A stretch of DNA of 64,000 nucleotides from PALSA-1004 sp963829085 (GTDB taxonomy: Bacteria > Pseudomonadota > Gammaproteobacteria > Burkholderiales > SG8-41). Positions within the stretch are counted from its first letter, which is position 1. Each line of letters begins with the position of its first letter. The notes beneath the pieces were generated by a model that was given only the letters and a program-made list of their open reading frames with translations, was not told the origin of the DNA and made no database searches. The position numbers and the translations under genes were made by a program. The DNA is taken from NCBI GenBank assembly GCA_963829085.1, contig CAWHHJ010000014.1, positions 1-64,000 on the forward strand. The letters are read 5' to 3'. Of this stretch, positions 9,159 to 17,728 are shown piece by piece.

Positions 9159-9843
9159 GTGTGACCACGTAGAAAACAAGAATCGTGACGGCGAGCGCCA
9201 ACCACTGCAACGCGTAGCCGTAATGACGCTCGATGCCGACATCCGGCGCCGGCCATTCACGTATCAGGCCATCGTCCAGGGCACTCTCCTGCTGGATTAC
9301 AACCGGCTGAATCGCGATCGGCACCGCGGCGCGATAGCGCTCCACCGTGAGGTTTTGCCATACCTTGCCCTCAGTGACATTCGAAGACAGTTCAAAATAA
9401 CGCCGACTGGGTTGCATCGCGAGTCCCGTAATGCGGACGACGCCGTCCGGCGTCTTTACTGACGGCAGGGCATCGCGCGTCGCGTTGGCCGCGATCCAAC
9501 CGCGATTTACGAGCGCATACCGTTCGCTGCCGGCGATCTTGATCGGCATCACGACGTGATAGCCGACCCGGCCATTGAATATCCGGTTGTCGATGAGGAC
9601 CATGTAGTGCGGCGCAAAGGTGCCGCGCACTTCCACGCGCCGCCATGCGACGTCGTCCGCTTTGACCTCGTTGCCGCCAAGTTCGATCGGCGCATCGCGA
9701 TTTGCACTGGCAACGCGCGCGGCCGCCGATTCTTTTTCATGGCCGCGCGACAGCTGCCAGTTTGCGAGTGCAAGCGTAGAAGCGATTCCCATAACCGCTG
9801 CCACGGTTGGCCATAACGACCAGTCAAAACGGTAACGCGCCAT
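9136..9843 (-). CDS. SURF1 family cytochrome oxidase assembly protein
   Basis: Two membrane helices bracket a periplasmic domain: the first near residues 12-28 ending in ANWQLSRGHEKE, the second near 210-228 (ALQWLALAVTILVFYVV). SURF1 hallmarks include DNRIFNGRVGYHVVMP, ALVNRGWI and the tail motif HYGYALQWLALA. In this family the protein assists haem A insertion into subunit I. 235 residues, normal. First gene of the surf1-SCO-like-ctaA-ctaB-SCO run and divergent from the small DUF2909 gene. Confidence 0.93.
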   Translation of the reverse strand: MARYRFDWSLWPTVAAVMGIASTLALANWQLSRGHEKESAAARVASANRDAPIELGGNEVKADDVAWRRVEVRGTFAPHYMVLIDNRIFNGRVGYHVVMPIKIAGSERYALVNRGWIAANATRDALPSVKTPDGVVRITGLAMQPSRRYFELSSNVTEGKVWQNLTVERYRAAVPIAIQPVVIQQESALDDGLIREWPAPDVGIERHYGYALQWLALAVTILVFYVVTHVRKDAR

Positions 9844-9895
9844 GACTGGTCAGCGCGCTGCCGCTCCATTACACTCGTTGAAAACGAGGCCGCCA

Positions 9896-10090
9896 GTGAA
9901 AATCATCGTTCTCTTGTTCATCGTTCTAATTCTCGGAAGCCTCGGCTCCGCACTCTATTTCCTGATCAAGGATAAAGGCACATCAACGCGCACCGCCAAA
10001 GCTTTGACCTGGCGCGTGGTGTTTTCGATCACCCTATTTGTGATGCTGATGCTTGCTTATCACTTCGGGCTGATCAGCACCAAGCTCTAA
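9896..10090 (+). CDS. DUF2909 family twin-helix membrane protein
   Basis: A 64-residue protein starting at GTG with two membrane helices: KIIVLLFIVLILGSLGSALYF and VVFSITLFVMLMLAYHFGL, separated by a short basic loop. This is the DUF2909 pattern found next to oxidase genes in betaproteobacteria. It is the only plus-strand gene inside this long minus-strand block. An in-frame ATG at 9842 would add 18 polar residues and overlap the surf1 start, so the GTG is preferred. Function unknown. Confidence 0.8.
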   Translation: MKIIVLLFIVLILGSLGSALYFLIKDKGTSTRTAKALTWRVVFSITLFVMLMLAYHFGLISTKL

Positions 10091-10091
10091 G

Positions 10092-10118
10092 AAAAAAAAC
10101 GCCGCACATCGTGCGGCG
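10092..10118 (-). terminator. Rho-independent terminator of the ctaC-ctaE operon
   Basis: Read on the minus strand, an 8-bp stem (CGCCGCAC with GTGCGGCG, three-base loop) is followed by eight T. It lies just past the ctaE stop and also separates it from the plus-strand DUF2909 gene. On the plus strand the hairpin lacks a T run. Confidence 0.88.
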
Positions 10119-10148
10119 CTCGAGCGATGCGGCTCTTATCTGGCGCGA

Positions 10149-10998
10149 TTAGAGCCAGTAGACGAGCACGAACAGCAGCAGCCATACGACGTCGACGAAG
10201 TGCCAGTACCAGGCAACGCCTTCAAATCCGAAGTGGTGCTCTGCGGTGAAATGGCCTGCTATCGAACGCCCCAGGATTACGATCAGCATCAGCGTACCGA
10301 CGGTTACATGGAAGCCGTGAAAGCCCGTCAACATGAAGAACGTCGCCCCGTACGCACCGGTGGTCAGTTTCAGGTTGAGATCGGTGTACGCCTTCATGGT
10401 ACTCGGTTGCCTGCAGATACAGAAACGTGATGCCCAAGGCAATCGTGAACGCAAGGCCCATGATGAGCTGAGTGCGATTATTTTTTAGCAGGCCCCAGTG
10501 TGCGATCGTGACGGTCACACCGGAGGTGAGCAATATCAGCGTGTTAATTGCCGGCACGCCCCACGCGGCCATCGGGGTGAATTTCTCGGCAAGGCCCGGC
10601 CCCGCCGTAGGCCACTGGGCATTGAAGTCAGGCCATATCAGCTTGTTATCCAGGTCGCCCAGCCACGGGATAGACAAGACGCGCATATAAAACAGCGCGC
10701 CAAAAAATCCGGCAAAGAACATGACTTCGGAAAAGATGAACCAGCTCATTCCCCAGCGAAACGACGTATCGACCTGCCGGTTATAGCGACCGCCTTCGCT
10801 TTCGTGGGCGACCACTCCAAACCATCCGAACATCATGTAAAACAGGATGCATAAGCCGGCGATCAACAGAAACTTGCCCCAAGTCCCTTCGTTCATCCAG
10901 GCCGCGGCGCCAAACGCCATGCAGAGCAGGCCGAGCGAGCCGAAGATCGGCCAGCGCGACGGATCCGGTATGAAATAACGCGCAGATTGGCTCATCAT
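10149..10998 (-). CDS. ctaE: Cytochrome c oxidase subunit III (frame break near 10391)
   Basis: Seven-helix membrane subunit of aa3 oxidase. Family stretches include SFRWGMSWFIFSEVMFFAGFF, WGVPAINTLILLTSG, LQATEYHEAYTDL and GFHGFHVTVGT, with WYWHFVDVVWLLLFV at the end. An extra base at about 10391 breaks the sense between TEYHEA and YTDLNLK. Restored length about 282 residues, typical. A double ATG marks the start; the second (10995) is equally possible. Followed by a strong terminator. Confidence 0.93.
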
Positions 10999-11039
10999 GA
11001 TGCGGTCCCCTTCGTATCTTTACGTTGCGATTGCATGCG

Positions 11040-11252
11040 TCAGCGCGTGATGAAGTGCACCAGCGTGACGAGGCTCAAAACAAAAATGACCGCGCCAATG
11101 ATGCCTGCGACAATCACCTGCACCGGTTTCAGCGTTACCGCGTCCTTGTCGTGCGCGGCGCGCTTACGGATGCCGAAGAAGGACCAGAAGACCGTCTTCG
11201 CTACCTGCAACGGCGTCGCGCCCGCCGGCTTTTCTCCTTGCGCCATATCCAT
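11040..11252 (-). CDS. DUF2970 family small membrane protein
   Basis: 70 residues with the DUF2970 pattern: an N-terminal amphipathic segment (QVAKTVFWSFFGIRKR) then one membrane helix (VIVAGIIGAVIFVLSLVTLVHF). Such proteins are found between ctaG and ctaE in betaproteobacterial oxidase operons; their role is unknown. The start abuts the ctaG stop at 11252. Confidence 0.85.
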   Translation of the reverse strand: MDMAQGEKPAGATPLQVAKTVFWSFFGIRKRAAHDKDAVTLKPVQVIVAGIIGAVIFVLSLVTLVHFITR

Positions 11253-11791
11253 CAGCTTTTGCTCTTTGCCGTGCCTTCGACTTCGAAGAACGTGTACGAC
11301 AAAGTAATGGTATTCACGTCATCCGGCAATCCGCCGTCGATTACGAACACCACAGGCATCTCACGCACTTCGCCCGGATTCAGCGTTTGCTGCGTGAAGC
11401 AGAAACATTCGAGCTTTTTGAAATAGCGCACCGCAAGCTGCGGACCGTAGCTCGGTATCGCCTGTCCGGTGACAGCGTGGTCCGCCGTATTGCGTATCTC
11501 ATACATTACTGTCGTCAGCTCGCCCGGATGTATCCGCACACTCGGTTGTAGCGCGCGGAAGGTCCAAGGCAGATTGCTGCGCAGGTTTGAATCGAGCTCG
11601 ATCGTGACCAGACGCGCCGCGTTCACTTGCGTGTTGGTCGCCTCGTCCGCCTTGAGCACATTGTTGATGCCCGTGACTTCGCAAATCTTCTTGTAGAACG
11701 GCACCAGCGCAAAGCCGAACCCGAACATCGCGATCGCGATGATGACGAGCTTGCGCATCGTCAGCAGATTGGATTGCGCCTGGGTCACCAT
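11252..11791 (-). CDS. ctaG: Cytochrome oxidase assembly protein CtaG (Cox11), CuB copper chaperone
   Basis: Single N-terminal membrane helix (about 13-31) and a periplasmic Cox11 domain. The copper-binding CFCF motif (C129, C131) is followed by QTLNPGEVREMPVVFVID, as in the family. It delivers copper to CuB of subunit I. 179 residues. The ATG overlaps the stop of the 37-residue gene upstream, so translation is coupled to it. Confidence 0.95.
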   Translation of the reverse strand: MVTQAQSNLLTMRKLVIIAIAMFGFGFALVPFYKKICEVTGINNVLKADEATNTQVNAARLVTIELDSNLRSNLPWTFRALQPSVRIHPGELTTVMYEIRNTADHAVTGQAIPSYGPQLAVRYFKKLECFCFTQQTLNPGEVREMPVVFVIDGGLPDDVNTITLSYTFFEVEGTAKSKS

Positions 11792-11898
11792 AGCCAGTGG
11801 CGAACGATCACGCCGATAAAAAATACAAGCGCAATGCCCGCAAGTATCAGCGCTGTCGTGTACTTGTCGTTACCCTCGCGCGGCATGGCAGCACTCAT
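11785..11898 (-). CDS. Cytochrome oxidase small assembly protein (37 residues)
   Basis: A tiny frame directly after ctaD (TAA then ATG) encoding MSAAMPREGNDKYTTALILA followed by a helix rich in I/V/F and ending RHWLW. The single-helix layout with FFIG near the C-terminus matches short proteins annotated as cytochrome oxidase small assembly proteins at this location in betaproteobacteria. Its stop overlaps the ctaG start. Function not established here. Confidence 0.75.
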   Translation of the reverse strand: MSAAMPREGNDKYTTALILAGIALVFFIGVIVRHWLW

Positions 11899-13488
11899 TT
11901 ACTTGACCAGCGGCGGCGTTTCGAAAGAGTGATACGGCGGCGGCGAGGACAGTGTCCATTCGAGCGTATCCGCACCTTCCCATGGCCGCTCAGGCGCCTT
12001 GCTGCCGCCCCGAATACACTTGATCACGATCGTCAGGAACAGGAGCTGGGTGAAACCGAAGCCGAACGCGCCGATTGAAGCGATCATATTGAAGTCGGCG
12101 AACTGCATCGAGTAGTCGGGTATCCGGCGCGGCATGCCGGCCAGCCCGAGGAAGTGCATGACGAAGAAAGTGAGATTGAAGAATATCAAGGTCAGCCAGA
12201 AATGCCATCTGCCGAGCGTTTCATCGTACATGTGGCCGGTCCATTTGGGCAGCCAGAAGTAGACTCCGGCGAAAATAGCGAACAGCGACCCGGCCACCAG
12301 CACATAGTGAAAGTGTGCGACCACGTAGTAAGTATCCTGCAGTTGAATGTCGACCGGCGTAATCGCGAGGATCAGGCCTGTGAACCCGCCCATCGAAAAC
12401 ACGAAGATGAAGCCACAAGCGAACAGCATCGGCGTCTCAAACGTCATCGATCCTTTCCACATCGTGGCGATCCAGTTGAAGACCTTGACGCCTGTCGGGA
12501 CCGCTATCAGCATGGTTGCAAACATGAAGAATAACTGCCCGGCCGCCGGCATCCCGACGGTGAACATATGGTGCGCCCACACGATGAAGGACAGAATTGC
12601 GATTGACGACGTGGCATAGACCATGGAGGCGTATCCAAACAGCGGTTTGCGGGCAAACGCCGGGATGACCTGCGAGACGATGCCGAACGCCGGCAGAATC
12701 ATGATATAGACCTCGGGATGTCCGAAGAACCAGAAAATGTGCTGGAACATCACCGGGTCGCCGCCGCCTGCCGCATTGAAGAAGTTGGTGCCGAAATGAC
12801 GATCAGTGAGCACCATAGTGATAGCGCCGGCCAGCACGGGCATCACGGCGATCAACAAGTACGCGGTGATCAGCCATGTCCACACGAAAAGTGGCATCTT
12901 CATGAGCGTCATGCCGGGCGCGCGCATGTTGAGTATGGTGGTGACGATATTGATCGAGCCCATGATCGACGATGCGCCCATGATGTGCAGCGCGAAGATG
13001 CCGAGATCCATGCCCGGGCCCATTTGCGTCGATAACGGCGCGTAAATCGTCCAGCCGGCGGCAGGCGCTCCACCCGGCACGAAAAAGGACGTCACGAGCA
13101 GAATGGCGGCCGGCGGCAACAGCCAGAAGCTCCAATTGTTCATGCGTGCAAACGCCATGTCCGGCGCGCCGATCATCATCGGAATCTGCCAGTTCGCGAA
13201 GCCCACGAATGCCGGCATGATTGCGCCGAACACCATGATGAGCCCGTGCATCGTCGTTAGCTGGTTAAAGAATTCGGGCTTCCAAAACTGCAGGCCCGGC
13301 TGGAAGAGCTCCGCGCGTATGCCGAGCGCAAGCACGCCGCCGATCAGGAACATAGTGAAGCTGAACCACAGATAGAGCGTCCCGATGTCCTTGTGATTGG
13401 TTGTTTGCACCCAGCGCATGATTCCCGCCGGGTGATGGGCGTGGTCATCATGACCGTGCGCGTGATCGTTGACGTGGGTTGCTTGCAT
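11899..13488 (-). CDS. ctaD: Cytochrome c oxidase subunit I (aa3-type)
   Basis: Catalytic subunit with haem a, haem a3 and CuB. 529 residues with about twelve helices. Key stretches: TTMHGLIMVF (haem a histidine), FWFFGHPEVYIMILPAFG (CuB His cross-linked to Tyr), FIVWAHHMFTVGM (two CuB histidines), and DTYYVVAHFHYVL (haem ligands). The EVYI Tyr and the N-terminal HGLIMVF/N-rich D-channel entry point to an A-type haem-copper oxidase. An unusual histidine-rich N-terminus (residues 5-20) may bind metal. Sits between ctaC and the small assembly gene. Confidence 0.97.
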   Translation of the reverse strand: MQATHVNDHAHGHDDHAHHPAGIMRWVQTTNHKDIGTLYLWFSFTMFLIGGVLALGIRAELFQPGLQFWKPEFFNQLTTMHGLIMVFGAIMPAFVGFANWQIPMMIGAPDMAFARMNNWSFWLLPPAAILLVTSFFVPGGAPAAGWTIYAPLSTQMGPGMDLGIFALHIMGASSIMGSINIVTTILNMRAPGMTLMKMPLFVWTWLITAYLLIAVMPVLAGAITMVLTDRHFGTNFFNAAGGGDPVMFQHIFWFFGHPEVYIMILPAFGIVSQVIPAFARKPLFGYASMVYATSSIAILSFIVWAHHMFTVGMPAAGQLFFMFATMLIAVPTGVKVFNWIATMWKGSMTFETPMLFACGFIFVFSMGGFTGLILAITPVDIQLQDTYYVVAHFHYVLVAGSLFAIFAGVYFWLPKWTGHMYDETLGRWHFWLTLIFFNLTFFVMHFLGLAGMPRRIPDYSMQFADFNMIASIGAFGFGFTQLLFLTIVIKCIRGGSKAPERPWEGADTLEWTLSSPPPYHSFETPPLVK

Positions 13489-13505
13489 GTGCGATCTCCT
13501 AAAGC

Positions 13506-14636
13506 CTATTTGCGTAACTTTTTGATGTCGGCGGGCGACACCATGTCACCGGTTTTGTTGTTCCACGAATTACGTTCAAACGTAATCACGCCGGCGATCT
13601 CGACGTCCGACAATTGCTTGAAGGACGCCATCGCGGTGCCGGGCTTGCCGTTCATTACGATGTTCATGTGCCCCTCGATCGGACCGGTGGCAATCTTCGA
13701 GCCTGACAGTGCGGGAAACGCCGGGGGTTGCCCCATGCCGGTCGGCTGATGACAAACCTGGCAATTCGCCGCATAAACCTTTTCGCCGCGCGCCTTGAGC
13801 TCATCGAGCGTGTATGTCTTGTTCGGGTCATCGGCCTGCGCCGCCATCTTCTTTTTCTGCTCGGCCACCCACTGCGTGTATTTCTCTGGAGTGACAGCCT
13901 CGACGACGATCGGCATGAAAGCATGCTCTTTGCCACACAACTCGGCGCATTGACCGCGGTATACACCGGGCTGATCGACCTTGAACCAGGTGTCGCGCAC
14001 AAAACCGGGTATCGCGTCCTGCTTCACGCCGAACGCCGGTACCCACCAGGCATGGATCACATCGTTTGCTGTGGTGATGATGCGCACTTTCTTGCCGGTG
14101 GGCACCACAACCGGATTGTCGACTTCGAGCAGATAGTGTTCAGATGCTTCGCGCTTGGCCTTGCCCTCGGGCGTATTGTCGTTGACCAGATCGCGCGGCG
14201 TCGCAAGATTGCTGTAGAAGCTGATGCCGTCCTGAAGATAGTCGTACCCCCACTTCCATTGATATCCCGTCGCCTTGATCGTCAAGTCGGGGCTGGATGT
14301 GTCCTTCATCGCGATCACCGTCTTGGTGGCCGGCCACGCCATGAGGACCAGAATAATGAAAGGAACGACAGTCCAGATAATCTCGACGGTCGTGTTTTCG
14401 TGGAACTGCGCCGCTTTGTGCCCGACCGACTTGCGGTGGTAGATGATCGAGTACGCCATCGCACCGAACACGACAACGAATATCACGCAGCAGATTGCGA
14501 AGATCAGCGTATGCAGATCGTAAATTTCATGCGCAATGACCGTTTGCGGCGGCTGGAGGTTGTACTGCGCGGCGCGCACAAGTTCCGGCGCCACAGCGGC
14601 AGCAACCACCAAACGCTTCATCCACTTACTGATCAT
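13506..14636 (-). CDS. ctaC: Cytochrome c oxidase subunit II with C-terminal cytochrome c domain
   Basis: Signal peptide, two membrane helices, a cupredoxin CuA domain (ligands in GQCAELCGKEHAFM), then a fused class I cytochrome c with the haem site CQVCH and a distal Met region (MNGKPGTAMASF). 376 residues. The fused haem domain is usual in betaproteobacterial aa3 oxidases. I start at 14636, which has a GGAG ribosome-binding site 8 bp upstream; an in-frame ATG four codons earlier lacks one. Head of the structural operon, behind the DUF2244 gene. Confidence 0.95.
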   Translation of the reverse strand: MISKWMKRLVVAAAVAPELVRAAQYNLQPPQTVIAHEIYDLHTLIFAICCVIFVVVFGAMAYSIIYHRKSVGHKAAQFHENTTVEIIWTVVPFIILVLMAWPATKTVIAMKDTSSPDLTIKATGYQWKWGYDYLQDGISFYSNLATPRDLVNDNTPEGKAKREASEHYLLEVDNPVVVPTGKKVRIITTANDVIHAWWVPAFGVKQDAIPGFVRDTWFKVDQPGVYRGQCAELCGKEHAFMPIVVEAVTPEKYTQWVAEQKKKMAAQADDPNKTYTLDELKARGEKVYAANCQVCHQPTGMGQPPAFPALSGSKIATGPIEGHMNIVMNGKPGTAMASFKQLSDVEIAGVITFERNSWNNKTGDMVSPADIKKLRK

Positions 14637-14689
14637 GCTTGACTCCAAGAGTGCGTAAATTCGTGCGGCGCAACCGCCGGTGACGGGCG

Positions 14690-15148
14690 TTAATTCCGGC
14701 CCAATTGTCGCTTTAGCGTGCGCGCGACGTGCAGTCGCTGCTCGTTCGTAAGAAAGCGGCCGAAGCTGATTTCTCGACCATGTGCCCGCAATGCGAGCCG
14801 GCTGCCACTGCGCTCACACACGACCTGCGCCCAGTAGCGATTGACTTCAAAACGCTGCGCGCGGCCGACACAAACTGTCTCCACCTCGACCGTGTCGCGT
14901 GTAATCGTCAACCGTTCGTAGTCGCCCGCGTGTCGTTCGGTCCACCACCATGCGAGAAGCAGCGCAGCGAGCTCGATACCGGTGAACGGCAGAATGAGCC
15001 ACGCGCCGAGAGACGTGAATGCGATTGCAATGGCGAGGGAGACAAAAACGATAAATCCGTAAGCGCGAATCCGGCCGGATGATGTCAGCGAATTGTTGCG
15101 AGGGGCGGCCACCGCGAATCCGGACTCGCCCTCGGCAATGCACTCCAT
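14690..15148 (-). CDS. DUF2244 domain integral membrane protein
   Basis: 152 residues. Two adjacent membrane helices (about residues 30-72) are followed by a soluble domain with LTITRDTVEVETVCVGRAQ and RFLTNEQRLHVARTLKRQL, the DUF2244 pattern. Such genes often precede oxidase subunit II. The ATG at 15148 puts MECIAEGESG at the N-terminus; an earlier in-frame ATG at 15202 overlaps the end of bioD. Function unknown, context suggests respiration. Confidence 0.75.
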   Translation of the reverse strand: MECIAEGESGFAVAAPRNNSLTSSGRIRAYGFIVFVSLAIAIAFTSLGAWLILPFTGIELAALLLAWWWTERHAGDYERLTITRDTVEVETVCVGRAQRFEVNRYWAQVVCERSGSRLALRAHGREISFGRFLTNEQRLHVARTLKRQLGRN

Positions 15149-15195
15149 GCACCCGTTCCCTATAGATAAGCTAACGCTGGCAAAACAGGCGGAAT

Positions 15196-15963
15196 TTAGC
15201 ACAACCGCCGCCTGCTAGGCAACCGAGCGGACGCGCGAAAGACACGAAACCAGCAGGCGAAAACAGACGTCTGCGGCGTACTCCAGAACAAGTGAGCTAA
15301 TGCGATTGCGCGAGCGACGTCACGCGATGTGATCGACGGTGAGAATGCGACGTCAGCGAACATCGGCGCACCGAGTCGCTCTTGTAGCGCAGCGATATTG
15401 TGTTCGGGCAACTTCATTTCGTCATCGATGCGATTTGCAAACCAGCCTGCGAGCACCAATCCCTCATCGTTGATCGCTTTCAACGTCAGCAGCGCGTGAT
15501 TCAGACATCCGAGCCGCACACCCACAACCATCAGCACCGGCAGTTGAAGGCGCCGCGCAAGATCGGCGCCATCCTCACTGCGATTGAGTGGAACGCAAAA
15601 ACCTCCGACACCTTCAACGATGATCGACTCGGCGCGAGCGCGTAGCTGTAAGAAGGCGCTCTCGATGTTCGCCAGATCGATGGTGATGCCTGCTTGTTCG
15701 GCGGCAAGATGGGGAGCGACGGGCGCGGCAAAGCAATACGGGTTTATAAGAGCAAGCGGCGCCTGGACGTTGCTGGCCTCCCGCAACAATCTGACGTCAT
15801 CATTGAGTAAGCCCTCAACGGTCGCTGCTGCGCCCGCGGCCACCGGTTTCATGCCGACAACGCGCCGGCCTCGAGCAGCAAGCGCATGCAAAAGCGCGCA
15901 TGTGATCAACGTTTTGCCGACGCCGGTATCCGTACCCGTAATGAAGAATCCGTGCGTCGGCAT
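15196..15963 (-). CDS. bioD: Dethiobiotin synthetase
   Basis: ATP-dependent carboxylation and ring closure of DAPA to dethiobiotin. P-loop GTDTGVGKT at about 10-18, KPVAAG at 39-44, and the EGVGGFCVPL switch. It is 255 residues, some 25-30 more than usual. The extra C-terminal tail (after AIALAHLFWS) is arginine-rich and looks non-homologous, so the native stop may be lost through an indel or mutation. Last gene of the bioB-F-H-C-D run. Confidence 0.9.
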   Translation of the reverse strand: MPTHGFFITGTDTGVGKTLITCALLHALAARGRRVVGMKPVAAGAAATVEGLLNDDVRLLREASNVQAPLALINPYCFAAPVAPHLAAEQAGITIDLANIESAFLQLRARAESIIVEGVGGFCVPLNRSEDGADLARRLQLPVLMVVGVRLGCLNHALLTLKAINDEGLVLAGWFANRIDDEMKLPEHNIAALQERLGAPMFADVAFSPSITSRDVARAIALAHLFWSTPQTSVFACWFRVFRASARLPSRRRLC

Positions 15964-15981
15964 CGTCGGTCGGCGTACGCG

Positions 15982-16848
15982 TCAGCGAGCGGCTTTGATC
16001 GGGATTACCGGTTTGCCATCCGCAGTCGTGCGCGGGCGTGGCACCCATGCATGACCGTACACCACCTCGAATGTAGCGGGAAGCTTACCGTCGCGCCGGA
16101 AATTTTCATAGCGAGCTTCCAGTGCCGCAATTTTCGAGCGCGTCGTCATGCCGGACGCGCGAACGCCGCTGACGCTGCTAGCGCCGATCGCTTTCAAGTC
16201 GCGCATCAGCGCACGCACGTTGCCATACGTGAGTGTGATGTACTCCATGTCCATCACCGGATCTGCAAAGCCAGCGTGCACAAGCATATCGCCCAAGTCA
16301 TGCATGTCGATGAAGCGATTGACGTGTGAATATGCGTCGATGCCGGCGTAAGCAGCACGCAATTCCTTGAGCGTGTCAGGTCCGAACGTGCTGAACATTA
16401 AGAGACCGCCGGGCTTCAGCACGCGCTTGAACTCTGCAAGCGCAAGCGGCGCGTTAACCCACTGTAGCGCAAGGTTTGACCACACCAGATCGATTGAATC
16501 GAAGCGCAATGGCAGGTGCTCGATGTCGGCGCACACGGGCAGAACACGACGACCGAGCACACGTTCCCAGGCCGGTACGCGGCTGACTGCATGGCGCACC
16601 ATCTCGAGCGCAATATCAAGCGCATACAGGGACGCATGCGGATACCGCGAGCGCAGGTCGGTAATTACATTGCCCGTGCCGCATCCCGCATCGAGCACTG
16701 TCGCCGGAGCGAGTTTGACGAACTCGAGCCGGGACAGCATGCGGCGACAAACCTCGTGCTGCAGGACGGCCGAGGCATCATAGGCCGGCGCCGCTTTATC
16801 GAACGAGCGCCGGACCAAGCGCTTGTCAAAATTGCCATCACGTTCCAT
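15982..16848 (-). CDS. bioC: Malonyl-ACP O-methyltransferase
   Basis: SAM-dependent enzyme that methylates malonyl-ACP to start pimelate synthesis. Motif I VLDAGCGTGNVI, then ALDIALEMV, and LVWSNLALQWV typical of BioC. The start at 16848 (MERDGNFDKRLVRRSFDKAA) matches the family N-terminus and overlaps the bioH end by 11 bp. About 288 residues. Longer in-frame readings upstream lie inside bioH in another frame and are rejected. Confidence 0.93.
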   Translation of the reverse strand: MERDGNFDKRLVRRSFDKAAPAYDASAVLQHEVCRRMLSRLEFVKLAPATVLDAGCGTGNVITDLRSRYPHASLYALDIALEMVRHAVSRVPAWERVLGRRVLPVCADIEHLPLRFDSIDLVWSNLALQWVNAPLALAEFKRVLKPGGLLMFSTFGPDTLKELRAAYAGIDAYSHVNRFIDMHDLGDMLVHAGFADPVMDMEYITLTYGNVRALMRDLKAIGASSVSGVRASGMTTRSKIAALEARYENFRRDGKLPATFEVVYGHAWVPRPRTTADGKPVIPIKAAR

Positions 16849-17605
16849 GGCAAAAATCCATGATGCAAGCGGCAGTACGCAAGGGTTGCGCAATAAGTGG
16901 TGCATGAGCGGTGCCGACGAAAACGTCCAAGCGCGCCTGCGGCAATGCGTCTTCCAGATATCGCGCGGCAATAAGCGGAACGATGCCGTCTTTTTCGCCA
17001 TGCAGTAACAATACCGGCTGCGTGATGTGCGGCAAGTGAGCGCGCAGATCGGTCTTGCGTAGTATCTCTAGACCGGCGTTCAATGTTTCGGCCGAAGGGA
17101 GATGGGGCTCATCCGTCAGTGCACGTAGACGTCGGGCGATAGTGCGGGACTCTGTGTCACCTCGTGTCTCCAGCAATACGAATCTGCGCAATGCATTGTG
17201 CGAATCTTTAACAACGTGCTCGCCGAAACTGTCTATAACGCTGGCTTCCATAGCGCAGGTCCAGTCATGCGCGCGGCAAAATCGCGGCGTGCTCGCAACG
17301 AGAACCAACCGCTCGACCTGTGCCGGCGCATCGAGCGCCCACTCCATGGCTAGGTGACCGCCAAGCGACCATCCGCAAACCGCGAGTCGGGCGGGCAACG
17401 CCGCAGCCAACACACTGGCTATGTTGCTCAAGGTATACGGAGCACATGCGGTACTGGTTCCATATCCCGGTAGATTCACGTTGTGTACGCGGAATTTGGG
17501 CGCAAGCTGTCGCGCAACATCGTTCCATGCACCCGCGCCGGCGCCCCATCCGTGCAGCAGCACGATGTCGGGACCTTCGCCTGACACTTCAATGTGAAGC
17601 GTCAC
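16838..17605 (-). CDS. bioH: Pimeloyl-ACP methyl ester carboxylesterase
   Basis: Alpha/beta hydrolase removing the methyl group from pimeloyl-ACP methyl ester. Oxyanion region LLHGWGAGAGAW, nucleophile S80 in GWSLGG, aspartate in LHGEKDGIVP and the histidine in VGTAHAPLI. 255 residues. The overlap with bioC and position after bioF support the biotin role over a generic esterase. Confidence 0.92.
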   Translation of the reverse strand: MTLHIEVSGEGPDIVLLHGWGAGAGAWNDVARQLAPKFRVHNVNLPGYGTSTACAPYTLSNIASVLAAALPARLAVCGWSLGGHLAMEWALDAPAQVERLVLVASTPRFCRAHDWTCAMEASVIDSFGEHVVKDSHNALRRFVLLETRGDTESRTIARRLRALTDEPHLPSAETLNAGLEILRKTDLRAHLPHITQPVLLLHGEKDGIVPLIAARYLEDALPQARLDVFVGTAHAPLIAQPLRTAACIMDFCHGT

Positions 17606-17728
17606 GGATTTGATCTAACGGCAAGCATGCGACATGTATGAGTTCCGGAGCGACTGGTCGACGCACGGGATGTGCGCTAGTCTTCAATACGTTCCTGGGA
17701 CTTCGGCGCTGACCCACCGCTTCTGCAA

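Noticed and set aside
13728..14642. 304-codon plus-strand frame opposite ctaC
   Set aside because: Antisense shadow of COX2; the opposite strand has clear CuA and haem motifs.
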